Assembly (NCBI GenBank): GCA_050949175.1 | Contig: JBMNFG010000007.1 | Coordinates: 62,001 to 126,000, forward strand | Source of the DNA: UBA4971 sp900019985 | GTDB taxonomy: Bacteria; Bacillota; SHA-98; UBA4971 | Length of the DNA: 64,000 nt | Direction of reading: 5' to 3' | In this document: one piece after another, positions 8,920-16,867 of the stretch | How positions within the stretch are numbered: position 1 is the first letter of the stretch | Layout: every line of letters begins with the position of its first letter | Made by a program: the position numbers and the translations under genes | Notes under the pieces: generated by a model | Database searches by the model: none | Told to the model about the DNA's origin: nothing | The model's input: only the letters and a program-made list of their open reading frames with translations

Positions 8920-9549
8920 TCAGTCGCAAGTCGTGCTCAGAGTGCCGGTGTTGTCCGGGGTTTCTTGACTCATCTGTGCGAATTCCCGAGCTACCTGCGA
9001 AAGGGCTTTTGATATTACTTCCGCCATCTTTGCCACTACTGAGAGTCTGGTGTTTTGAAGGACCAGATACTCCATGTATCCTCCTACGTTGACGATCCCG
9101 GTAACGTGGATATCTCCAACAGGAGGCAGGGTTTTGCTGACGCCGGTGCCCGGCCTAAGCGGTCCTTTGGAAACAGTTATCATGCCTACATTCTCAAGCC
9201 GTCCGAGACATGCATCAACTGCAATGACATAAGGATTTCTGAAAGCTGTGTATGCTTCATCTATTGAAGCATGGAGATTTGCTGCATGAACCGGGGAATC
9301 CAGCGTTCCCCAGATAGACGAAGGATCAAGTCCCATAGCTAATAAGCGGCTCCCTGTAAGGGGCCCAAGGGCATCACCTGTAGAGCGATCTGTTCCTATG
9401 CAGAAGAAGAGTATAGGTCGGCATATCGGAAGAGGCAAATCCTTCATCATTAACGAACGCAGCCTTGAGACCATTCTTCCGGGAGTTCTCGGATCGTCAA
9501 TATGACTGCGCCATACTGCTTCGCGGGAAGTATCCCTCGACAGCTCCAC
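8920..9549 (-). CDS. yyaC: Spore protease YyaC family (DUF1256)
   Basis: This protein of about 209 residues has the YyaC hallmarks IGTDRSTGDALGPLTG, GTLDSPVHAANL, IAVDACLG and GPLRPGTGVSKTLPPVGD. YyaC is a forespore-expressed relative of the germination protease GPR, and its substrate is not well defined. In B. subtilis yyaC also lies close to spo0J. The GTG start has AGGAGGG 8-9 nt upstream on the minus strand. It is transcribed against its neighbours. Confidence 0.9.
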   Translation of the reverse strand: MELSRDTSREAVWRSHIDDPRTPGRMVSRLRSLMMKDLPLPICRPILFFCIGTDRSTGDALGPLTGSRLLAMGLDPSSIWGTLDSPVHAANLHASIDEAYTAFRNPYVIAVDACLGRLENVGMITVSKGPLRPGTGVSKTLPPVGDIHVTGIVNVGGYMEYLVLQNTRLSVVAKMAEVISKALSQVAREFAQMSQETPDNTGTLSTTCD

Positions 9550-9843
9550 TCAAATGCCCTCCTAGCTAGTGCTCCCAATGGCTGTTTCTTGTGCAACTTA
9601 TGGACGGAAATGTGAGAGGTTCCTATCGTTGTAGAGTATCCTGCCCCTTGAGATAAGCCCACTATTCCCCGGTGACGAAATGCTACTTGCAGTATATGAA
9701 GTCTAAGCATTAGATATTCCCAAGGCCCAAGATAGGATTGCTTTTCAGAGGCAGAGTCCGGACGTTGTATACCTCAAATCCTCAGGTGTTGAATAAGAAT
9801 TTATGCGTAGGGCATTTGCCGTGAGAACGGAGGGTATGAAATC

Positions 9844-10938
9844 TTGCGGAGAAACAGGGGCCTTGAACTTGCAGCCAGCTACGTTGGGGCTGTTGTCGGA
9901 GCCGGTTTTGCATCAGGCCAGGAGCAAGTTCATTTCTTTGCGCGCCATCAATCGGGATTCGGGGCTCTGCCGCTAGGATCAGGGATCCTTTCAGCCGGGC
10001 TTCTATTTGTTCTTTTCGGTGTGGCCCTTGCGGATCTTGTATTTAGATATCAGACGTGTTCACCAAGGGATTTCCTTGAGAAGCTGGTTCCGCAGTCCCT
10101 GTGCACAGTCTATGACTGGCTGATGACATCCTTCATTTTCTGGTCTTTCTCGATAATGCTGGCAGGCAGCGGCATGTTATTCAAACAGACTATAGGTGTA
10201 TCACAAACCACAGGGATTCTCCTAACCGCATTCGTTACCGTCCTTGTGACAGCTTCAGGAACAGGCGGATTATTCGCGGTCAACCTCATAATGACTCCGC
10301 TTATGGTAGCCATGCCCGTGTTAGTTGCTATCCTGTCGGTATGGAAGAACATACGTGGTTTCTCCATGCCAGCACTCGCCGGCAGACACACCGGTATGTA
10401 TCTATCTGTACTCGCTCCCTCATGGCCGATGTCATCTCTCTTATATGTGTCCTACAACATTCTCCTAGCTATAGGCGTTTTTGCATCTATGGGAAAAGAT
10501 ATACCTGATAGGGTTGCAGCAAGACAAGGAGGCATCTTAGGAGGGGTTTCGCTCACGTTCTTCCTTGTCGCCATACAGAGTGTGTTCATAGTTTATGGAA
10601 GATCTGTGATCGGTGAGGAGTTACCAATGCTTAAAGCCGCATCTTACCACGGGGCGCTGATATCTAAGGGTTATTCTCTTGCTTTATGGTTTGCAATGGT
10701 AACTACATCTTTATGCGCTCTCTTCGCGCTGTCGCAGAGATTCAGCAGTCACAATTCCACGCCAAGCTTGAGTCTTGTTGTGTTGATAGCCGCTGTTGCC
10801 TGTTTGCCTGCTCAACTCGGCTTCGCCAGGCTGGTAGGAACGGTATACCCGATTATCGGCTACTTAGGACTGCCTATCCTTGGCTCGATTCTACTGCGGT
10901 TTCTTGAGAGTTCAATGGACTCAAAGCAGAGATTCTGA
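9844..10938 (+). CDS. YkvI-like membrane protein (APC/LeuT-fold transporter relative)
   Basis: This 364-residue integral membrane protein has about ten hydrophobic helices. The N-terminal AASYVGAVVGAGFASGQE is the family hallmark and resembles the broken first helix of LeuT-fold symporters. A GTGG-containing segment lies mid-protein. The transported substrate is unknown. The TTG start is supported by GGAGGG about 8 nt upstream; the ATG at 9837 is out of frame. It appears to be a single-gene unit. Confidence 0.82.
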   Translation: MRRNRGLELAASYVGAVVGAGFASGQEQVHFFARHQSGFGALPLGSGILSAGLLFVLFGVALADLVFRYQTCSPRDFLEKLVPQSLCTVYDWLMTSFIFWSFSIMLAGSGMLFKQTIGVSQTTGILLTAFVTVLVTASGTGGLFAVNLIMTPLMVAMPVLVAILSVWKNIRGFSMPALAGRHTGMYLSVLAPSWPMSSLLYVSYNILLAIGVFASMGKDIPDRVAARQGGILGGVSLTFFLVAIQSVFIVYGRSVIGEELPMLKAASYHGALISKGYSLALWFAMVTTSLCALFALSQRFSSHNSTPSLSLVVLIAAVACLPAQLGFARLVGTVYPIIGYLGLPILGSILLRFLESSMDSKQRF

Positions 10939-11182
10939 ATCGGACTGTCTGTGTCTGGATGTACAGAGAAAACGATATGAGGCGGAACTGGCAAAGAATG
11001 GGGAGATATGCAACAGATGAGCTAGAGGAATAAGCGGTATATGCGTCGAAAACTGTATACCTGGAAATATTGCCTGCGGAAGGTTAAGAATATTATAGGA
11101 ATTTCATATTTTTTCGGTATAATAAGAGGAAAAACCAAGAAGGTGAACTCACCCAGCTACTTGTCATAGGAAGTAGGTTCGG
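10939..11182. other. Intergenic gap upstream of the VanW-family gene
   Basis: A TATAAT hexamer at 11118-11123 could be a -10 for the downstream gene, but no good -35 is seen. A 24-codon ORF near 10959 lacks a ribosome-binding site and is not called. Confidence 0.35.
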
Positions 11183-12553
11183 ATGATGTCCACGAGATCT
11201 CGAAGCCTACATATAAGCCTGATTCTGCTGTCTTGCTGCGTCGTTGCCATGGCAGCCTACTATACTGTGGTGAATTACGGTGTTAATGCAGGATCTGCTG
11301 AGCCTGAGATCTTCGGCGATGTTTGGGTTGAGGAAATCGACCTTAGCAGTATGACCCGCAGCCAAGCGGAAGAAGCGCTCCATCGATACATCGATGAGGT
11401 GATCTCTCAGCAGATTGTCTTAGCATTCGGGGATGAAGCTTGGCAACTGGACCCTGCCGATATCGGCCTTAGTGTCTTTGTCGGTGAGATCGTAGAACGA
11501 GCCTTGGCTGTCGGACGCACCGGGAACTGGCTGGAAAGGCTGAAGTTCAGGATATTGCGGCCACGTGAAAGAGTAAACATTCCTTTGATTATGTCAGTTG
11601 ATGAAGGCCGTTTCAGAGACTTTGTTTTCGCCCTTATGACCGATATTTACGTCGCTCCTGAAGACGCTGCTTTCGTCATTAACCCGGATGATACCGTTAG
11701 TGTGAGGCCTTCCAATACCGGCAGGTATCTTGATCCTGAAGACCTAGGAAATCACATAAAAGAGGTAGCCCTAAAGAGAACCGATAGAACAGTTGTTCTC
11801 AATGTAAAGCCGATGGTGCCTGCCCTTACTACAGAGCAAGCAAATGCTATGAATATCAGGGAGTGCATTGGCAGGTTCTCCACGAACTTTAATCCAGAAA
11901 ACAAGCCCAGAGTCCACAATATCCGGGAAGCAGCCAGGGCTATTGACGGTGTAATCCTCGGGCCGGGTGAGACCTTCTCGTTTAACGAGATTGTGGGTCC
12001 TCGCAGTGCTGAAGCAGGATATCTGGAAGCACCTGTAATGGTTGATGATGATTTGGTTCCCGGTATAGGCGGCGGGATATGCCAGGTATCGTCTACCCTT
12101 TATAATGCGGTCCTTCTTGCAAACCTGAGCATTGTTGCCAGGTCCAATCATTCCATGCTGCCTTCTTACATTCAAGCCGGTAGAGATGCTGCAGTCGCTT
12201 ATGATTATATGGATTTCAAGTTTCGTAATGACGGATCAAGCCACATCTTGGTTAAGCTTATTGTAGCTGATAATTCCATCACCGCTAAGGTTTACGGTTA
12301 TGCTCCCGATGGTTACCATGTGTCTATAGTTGCCTCTGTTGATGAAAAGATCCCACCAGGAACGGTTACAGTAGAGGATCCTTCATTAGCGCCCGGAGAT
12401 GAAGTGGTAGACGATGAAGGGGCCTGGGGATACGTGGTGACTGTATACCGAGTGATAACAAAGGACGGTGTTGAACTCTCAAGAGAACGGGTCTCGAAAG
12501 ACAGGTACCGTGCCAGACCCAAACGTATTCTCGTTGGTGTCCCTTCCCTCTAA
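11183..12553 (+). CDS. VanW family protein with peptidoglycan-binding-like and G5-like domains
   Basis: This 456-residue exported or membrane-anchored protein has an N-terminal hydrophobic helix (residues 9-28). A PG_binding_4-like region with repeated EEALHRYIDEV-type helices follows. The VanW domain is marked by FSTNFN, ARAIDGVILGPGETFSFNEI and GGGICQVSSTLYNA. The C-terminal part (about 385-450, KIPPGTVTVEDPSLAPG and GYVVTVYRVITKDG) resembles G5. VanW proteins are linked to the cell wall; in this lineage there is no vancomycin-resistance context. ATG at 11183 or 11186 is the start. Confidence 0.88.
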   Translation: MMSTRSRSLHISLILLSCCVVAMAAYYTVVNYGVNAGSAEPEIFGDVWVEEIDLSSMTRSQAEEALHRYIDEVISQQIVLAFGDEAWQLDPADIGLSVFVGEIVERALAVGRTGNWLERLKFRILRPRERVNIPLIMSVDEGRFRDFVFALMTDIYVAPEDAAFVINPDDTVSVRPSNTGRYLDPEDLGNHIKEVALKRTDRTVVLNVKPMVPALTTEQANAMNIRECIGRFSTNFNPENKPRVHNIREAARAIDGVILGPGETFSFNEIVGPRSAEAGYLEAPVMVDDDLVPGIGGGICQVSSTLYNAVLLANLSIVARSNHSMLPSYIQAGRDAAVAYDYMDFKFRNDGSSHILVKLIVADNSITAKVYGYAPDGYHVSIVASVDEKIPPGTVTVEDPSLAPGDEVVDDEGAWGYVVTVYRVITKDGVELSRERVSKDRYRARPKRILVGVPSL

Positions 12554-12671
12554 ATACGTATCTGAGATCCGCCGGAGTCCGTGAGAGACGAGCTAACCAT
12601 ATATGTAGGCCTGGGAGATGCCGGACAGTCCATCTTGAGGGAAACGGGAATTTAAACGCTACCTGGAGGAA

Positions 12672-12944
12672 ATGCCGGTGAAAAGAGACGGAAGGAAGCT
12701 GAGGCCCGGGCTTCTTGAGGCGCTCCGGTTTTATTCCAACATAACTGTGCGAATAGGCATCTCTCTATTCCTTGGCTTCCTGGCAGGATATGCTCTTGAC
12801 TTGAGGCTGAGAACCCAGCCTTACCTGGCGATTGTCGGGTTTTTCATCGGGGTTGGCCTTGGCGCCTGGAGCGTCCATAACACGATGAAGTCTACAGTTG
12901 GCAGAAGACCGGCAACACGAGGACGGAGGCGACGTATTAAATAG
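12672..12944 (+). CDS. AtpZ/AtpI family protein
   Basis: This 90-residue protein has a basic N-terminus and two membrane helices (about residues 25-45 and 52-70), in the AtpZ/AtpI pattern (LGFLAGYALDLRL, IVGFFIGVGLGAWSV). Family members help assemble or supply the F-type ATP synthase c-ring. The C-terminus ends in a very basic Arg/Lys tail. The next gene is a second AtpI-like protein, but no ATP synthase subunit genes follow. GGAGG precedes the ATG closely; the GTG at 12678 is an alternative start. Confidence 0.75.
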   Translation: MPVKRDGRKLRPGLLEALRFYSNITVRIGISLFLGFLAGYALDLRLRTQPYLAIVGFFIGVGLGAWSVHNTMKSTVGRRPATRGRRRRIK

Positions 12945-12946
12945 CA

Positions 12947-13243
12947 GTGATTATAGGTATTCTATCAGGCATAATTCTCGGAGCGATAGAGCGTTTCATT
13001 CTTAAAGCTACTGCGGAGAAAGCGAAGAAAGCTGACCCTTCCGAAGTTTCCCGGATCCTTTATCCAGGTGCTGCCTTGCGGATCGTTACTGTTATTGCAG
13101 GGCTTATAACAGGTGCGTTCGTTTTGGATACCGCAGGGTTCGCCTGGCTGGTAGTATCCTATGCTCTAACACATCTTGCCACTGTGCTTGCCGGTTTGTG
13201 GGGCATGAGAATTCGAAGTAAGAATCCTCGTGAACAGCAATAA
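12947..13243 (+). CDS. ATP synthase subunit I-like membrane protein
   Basis: This 98-residue protein has three to four hydrophobic segments (MIIGILSGIILGAIERF, RIVTVIAGLITGAFVL, AWLVVSYALTHLATVLAGL). It resembles the AtpI/ATP synthase subunit I family. The GTG start is 2 nt after the previous stop, so the pair is coupled. No atpBEFHAGDC genes lie in the window. The family call is by hydropathy pattern and neighbourhood and is less certain than the upstream gene. Confidence 0.6.
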   Translation: MIIGILSGIILGAIERFILKATAEKAKKADPSEVSRILYPGAALRIVTVIAGLITGAFVLDTAGFAWLVVSYALTHLATVLAGLWGMRIRSKNPREQQ

Positions 13244-13321
13244 CCTTGGTAAAGGACCTACGTATCTTTCTGTTCGGCAAAGGAAGCCTATAGAGTATCG
13301 GAGAATGGAGGGGAGAATGCT

Positions 13322-14443
13322 ATGGAACTTCGACCTTTTGCCCTCGAGCGGTGGTTCGGAAAGTATGAGTTTGCCGTCAAATACAATATAGCGGAAAGCT
13401 GCATCAAGCCTCTTACCGTCTCCGAGCTTGAAGAGGTATGTAAATGTGATCTACTGCACACAGAAGAGGTCGCTAACCTTGGGTATACAGACAGTCGTGG
13501 CACGTATGAGTTGCGGAGTGCAATTGCCCGGCTTTATCCCGGCCGTACAGCGGATAACGTTCTGGTAACTACCGGTGCGATTGAAGCAAACTATCTTGTG
13601 TTTGTGGCCTTCCTTCAGCCTGGGGATTTGGTGATTACCGAGTTTCCAGCCTATCAGCAGTTATATGAAGTCCCGCGGGCCTTGGGAGGCGAGGTCAGGG
13701 CATTGAATCTCAGGAGCGAAAGCAACTACCGTCCTGATATTTCAGAGCTTGACGCAATGATGGCTACATCCCGTGGAAAGATGATCGTGATTAACCATCC
13801 GCATAACCCTACCGGGGCTTCTCTTGACGCAGGTAGTATGGCAGCGATCTGCGAGATCGCAGAGCAATACGATACTATCCTCCTGTCAGATGAGGTGTAC
13901 AGGGGGCTGACCCTCACAGACGGGATTGCCACACCTTCAGCGCAGCTCTTCTCTGATAAAGCCGTGACAGTGGGGAGCATGTCCAAAGCATTCGGTCTGT
14001 CAGGCCTCCGTATTGGATGGATAGTAGGACCTCGAGATGTAATTGAGAGGTGCTGGGAAATACGGGATTACACATCCATATGCCCTTCAGGGCCTTCGCA
14101 GGCAATGGCCCTTGCTGCACTGAACAATATCGGGGCTATAATGGCCCGAAATGTCTCCCTTGCACGAAACAACTTTTCTATTCTGAGTCAATGGGTCTCC
14201 GCCAACTCTGACATTGTCAGTTGGGTTCCTCCTTGTGAAGGCGTTGTTGCTTTTGTTAAATACCACGTTGACGCAGATTCCGTGAAGATAGCAGGCGATC
14301 TGGCTGAAATCGACAGTGTGCTTGTGATACCCGGAGCATGCTTCGAGGTAGAAGGACACTTTAGAATCGGTTTCGGAGGAGACTCTGACATACTTCAAGA
14401 AGGACTGGCTCTTATATCAAAGCGACTCAGATTGCAGTCTTAG
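13322..14443 (+). CDS. Pyridoxal-phosphate aminotransferase, class I/II
   Basis: This fold-type I PLP enzyme of 373 residues has the visible motifs LGYTDSRGTYELR, VTTGAIEANYLV, NHPHNPTGA, LLSDEVYRGL and SMSKAFGLSGLRIGW, with the PLP lysine at about residue 222. The N-terminus (MELRPFALERWFGKYEF) matches a subgroup often labelled capreomycidine-synthase-like or general aminotransferase. The substrate cannot be told from sequence. A GGAGGGGAG ribosome-binding site precedes the ATG. Confidence 0.9.
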   Translation: MELRPFALERWFGKYEFAVKYNIAESCIKPLTVSELEEVCKCDLLHTEEVANLGYTDSRGTYELRSAIARLYPGRTADNVLVTTGAIEANYLVFVAFLQPGDLVITEFPAYQQLYEVPRALGGEVRALNLRSESNYRPDISELDAMMATSRGKMIVINHPHNPTGASLDAGSMAAICEIAEQYDTILLSDEVYRGLTLTDGIATPSAQLFSDKAVTVGSMSKAFGLSGLRIGWIVGPRDVIERCWEIRDYTSICPSGPSQAMALAALNNIGAIMARNVSLARNNFSILSQWVSANSDIVSWVPPCEGVVAFVKYHVDADSVKIAGDLAEIDSVLVIPGACFEVEGHFRIGFGGDSDILQEGLALISKRLRLQS

Positions 14444-14465
14444 CAAGATAAATGACAGTTAAATG

Positions 14466-14474
14466 TGCTATAAT
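14466..14474 (+). promoter_or_regulatory. Extended -10 promoter upstream of tmk
   Basis: TGCTATAAT is an extended -10 element of the sigma-A type about 150 bp upstream of tmk. No well-placed -35 is present. Confidence 0.55.
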
Positions 14475-14622
14475 GGCGTAGGAAGGAAAACTTGGAAGAG
14501 TGCTCGTCCAGGTTTAACAGGGTATCAGGATAGATTAATAAAATGCCTGCTTCGCGGTGCACAGGCAGCTCCTCTGAGGTAGTCTGTCCGTGACCGAAGC
14601 AGAGAGTAAAGAGGAGCTATCG

Positions 14623-15369
14623 ATGAAAAGAGGCAAATTCATTGTCCTCGAGGGGATTGACGGTGCCGGTTGTACCACAGAAGCCGTTAAACTGAAAGAC
14701 TATATTGACTCGAAACTGAAACTGCCTGTCCATCTGACGAAAGAGCCTACAGATGGGCCTGTTGGCGGTCTTATTCGATCAGTACTGGCAAAGCGTGTAG
14801 GCACTCTAACCTATGACGGGGTTTTTAGGAGCATTGAACCTCATAGCCTTGCCTTGCTTTTTGCCGCAGACCGTGTGGACCATCTGGAGGTAGACATTAA
14901 GCCCAAGCTTGAAAACGGTATTGTTGTCGTATGTGACAGGTATTATCTTTCATCTTTTGCTTATCAATCCCTCAACATGGACCTTGAGTGGGTCGAGGCA
15001 ATAAACTCGAAATGTATCACACCTGATCTAACTATTTTCATTCAAGTTCCGCCTTTGGTGGCTGAAAGAAGACGCAATAAATCCAGGTGGCATGTTGAGC
15101 TCTATGAAGACACTGCCAAATTGGAGCAGGTAGCCAATAATTACCTTCGCATCATTGAAATGCTTCAGCGGAGAGGCGAGAATATCGTTATCATTGACGG
15201 TAATCGTCCTCCCCTTGAAGTGCATCGTGATATCATAGCCGTTGTCAGGCCGCTTCTTACAACAAGGACTTCCACAAGGAGCAGGAAGAAAGAGGACGCT
15301 CAGGGCACACTACAGCTTGATATCGGCCTTAACGAAGAGACAGATAACGAAGCTGAGGGGGCTTCATGA
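14623..15369 (+). CDS. tmk: Thymidylate kinase with altered P-loop
   Basis: dTMP kinase phosphorylates dTMP to dTDP with ATP. The fold is clear from FIVLEGIDGAG at the N-terminus, the CDRYYLSS motif, LAFADR-like LLFAADRVDH, and IFIQVPP. The P-loop reads GIDGAGCTTE, with Cys17 where the catalytic Lys is expected (GxDGxGKT/S). The other TMK motifs are intact. A ribosome-binding site GAGGAG at 14611-14616 supports the ATG at 14623; the frame opens earlier with GTG 14590. The C-terminus has an extra basic and acidic tail of about 40 residues. It overlaps the next gene. Confidence 0.85.
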   Translation: MKRGKFIVLEGIDGAGCTTEAVKLKDYIDSKLKLPVHLTKEPTDGPVGGLIRSVLAKRVGTLTYDGVFRSIEPHSLALLFAADRVDHLEVDIKPKLENGIVVVCDRYYLSSFAYQSLNMDLEWVEAINSKCITPDLTIFIQVPPLVAERRRNKSRWHVELYEDTAKLEQVANNYLRIIEMLQRRGENIVIIDGNRPPLEVHRDIIAVVRPLLTTRTSTRSRKKEDAQGTLQLDIGLNEETDNEAEGAS

Positions 15370-15668
15370 TGCTGAGGTTTCTTAATGAGAAGATTACTGT
15401 GACACTTGCTGAGGACGGTAATGAGCCGCGAAGTTTTATCCGTGGCGGTAAGGAGTTTACCATCCGAGAGATAGTCAGGGTATGGCAGGATAGGGGCTTT
15501 CAAGCGCCTGTCGGCAGACGAGGTTCCGGCAAAGACTGGTGGAATCAGCGTGGTAGGCAGTTCTATCGTGTGATTACTGAGGATGGCGCAAGCTTTGAGA
15601 TGTATCATGACCCGCGTAAGGATCAATGGTTCTTAAGCAAAGAGTGGCAGCAATCAGGACACGAATAA
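15366..15668 (+). CDS. DUF6504 family protein
   Basis: This 100-residue protein has the motifs FIRGGKEFTIREIVRVWQDRG, DWWNQRGRQFYRVITEDG and WFLSKEW, typical of the small DUF6504 family. Function is unknown. The start overlaps the tmk stop (ATGATG over TGA), so it is coupled to tmk. It is cytosolic, with no signal or membrane segment. Confidence 0.75.
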   Translation: MMLRFLNEKITVTLAEDGNEPRSFIRGGKEFTIREIVRVWQDRGFQAPVGRRGSGKDWWNQRGRQFYRVITEDGASFEMYHDPRKDQWFLSKEWQQSGHE

Positions 15669-15686
15669 CCTCTTTGGATTATATTG

Positions 15687-16754
15687 ATGGTTGGGATGAG
15701 GAAGATGGAGACTTTTATTGATCTAAGAAGTGATACAGTTACACAGCCTACTCCGGAGATGCTCCAAGCCATTATCTCGGCTCAGGTTGGTGACGATTGT
15801 AGCAGGGAAGATCCAACTGTAAACCGGTTGGAAGCTATGGCTGCAAGCAGGTTAGGCAAGGAAGCAGGTTTGCTGGTGCCTTCGGGGACTATGGGCAACT
15901 TAGTGTCTGTGTTGGCCCATACTCATCGTGGCGATGAGGTGATCATGGAGTCCGAGTGTCACATATACTATTACGAAGTAGGTAGTATCTCTGCTGTAGC
16001 AGGTGTAATACCTCGGCTTGTCAAAGGAAACCACGGTGTACTTGACCCTGACGATCTTAAGAAGGCTATCAGAGGCGAAGATATCCATTATCCTACTCCC
16101 ACACTTATTGCCGTAGAGAACACTCACAACCGAGGTGGTGGGACAGTCACATCTGTGGAACAGAGCCGTGCTATTTGTGATGTGGCTAAAGACAGAGGGC
16201 TGTCCACACATCTTGACGGAGCTCGAATATTCAATGCAGCTGTCGCTCTAGGTGTTGATGCTAGAGAGCTCGCCCAGCCATTCGATTCTGTAATGTTTTG
16301 CCTTTCAAAAGGTTTGTCAGCACCGGTGGGTTCTGTTGTTGTCGGTTCCAGGGAGTTTATTGAGCGGGCGAGAAAGTACAGAAAGATGCTGGGCGGAGGA
16401 ATGCGCCAAGCAGGAATTATCGCTGCGGCCGGGATTGTTGCTTTAGAAACCATGGTAGATCGGTTGGAGGAAGACCATATTAATGCGCGCTATCTCGGAG
16501 AAGGCTTGGCTGAGATTTCTGGTATCCAGGTAGAGCTCGAGACTGTCCAGACGAATATGGTTTACTTTGACGTTGGCGAGCTTGGCTTTGACAGTGTGTC
16601 GTTCCTTAAGGAGCTGGAGATGCGCAAAGTCAGAGCGTCTCTTCGTCCGCCCACAGGCGTAAGAATGGTAACTCACAGGCATATTTCCCGGGAAAACATC
16701 TCCTACGTGCTGGAGGTAGTTGAAGAGATAGCAAAATCCCGCTCTGTTTGCTAG
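15687..16754 (+). CDS. ltaE: Low-specificity L-threonine aldolase
   Basis: This PLP enzyme splits threonine and allo-threonine into glycine and acetaldehyde. Motifs are IDLRSDTVTQPTPEM, VPSGTMGNLVSVL, HGVLDPDDL, ENTHNRGGGTV, HLDGARIFNA and CLSKGLSAPVGS, with the PLP lysine at about residue 208. The length matches the family. Start codons TTG 15684 and ATG 15687, 15696 and 15705 are all in frame; the conserved region begins at METFIDL. It feeds glycine to the same one-carbon metabolism as the gcv operon downstream. The 3' part carries a Noc-site-like sequence. Confidence 0.93.
   Translation: MVGMRKMETFIDLRSDTVTQPTPEMLQAIISAQVGDDCSREDPTVNRLEAMAASRLGKEAGLLVPSGTMGNLVSVLAHTHRGDEVIMESECHIYYYEVGSISAVAGVIPRLVKGNHGVLDPDDLKKAIRGEDIHYPTPTLIAVENTHNRGGGTVTSVEQSRAICDVAKDRGLSTHLDGARIFNAAVALGVDARELAQPFDSVMFCLSKGLSAPVGSVVVGSREFIERARKYRKMLGGGMRQAGIIAAAGIVALETMVDRLEEDHINARYLGEGLAEISGIQVELETVQTNMVYFDVGELGFDSVSFLKELEMRKVRASLRPPTGVRMVTHRHISRENISYVLEVVEEIAKSRSVC
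16682..16697. promoter_or_regulatory. Noc-binding-site-like sequence within ltaE
   Basis: TATTTCCCGGGAAAAC matches the 14-bp Noc consensus ATTTCCCGGGAAAT at 13 of 14 positions. It lies in coding sequence, as many Noc sites do in B. subtilis, so it may be functional. Confidence 0.6.
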
Positions 16755-16803
16755 CTGTCCTGTAACGAATGACATGTTTATATAAGCTCAGGCTGAAAAA
16801 CAT

Positions 16804-16835
16804 TTAAGGGAGACGATTTTCACCGTCTCCCTTAA
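16804..16835. terminator. Bidirectional terminator between ltaE and proS
   Basis: A perfect 12-bp stem TTAAGGGAGACG / CGTCTCCCTTAA with an 8-nt loop has A-rich and T-rich flanks on both sides. It lies between convergent ltaE and proS. Confidence 0.9.
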
Positions 16836-16867
16836 TTATTTCCGGCTCTCTTAAGTCGGATAGAGCA

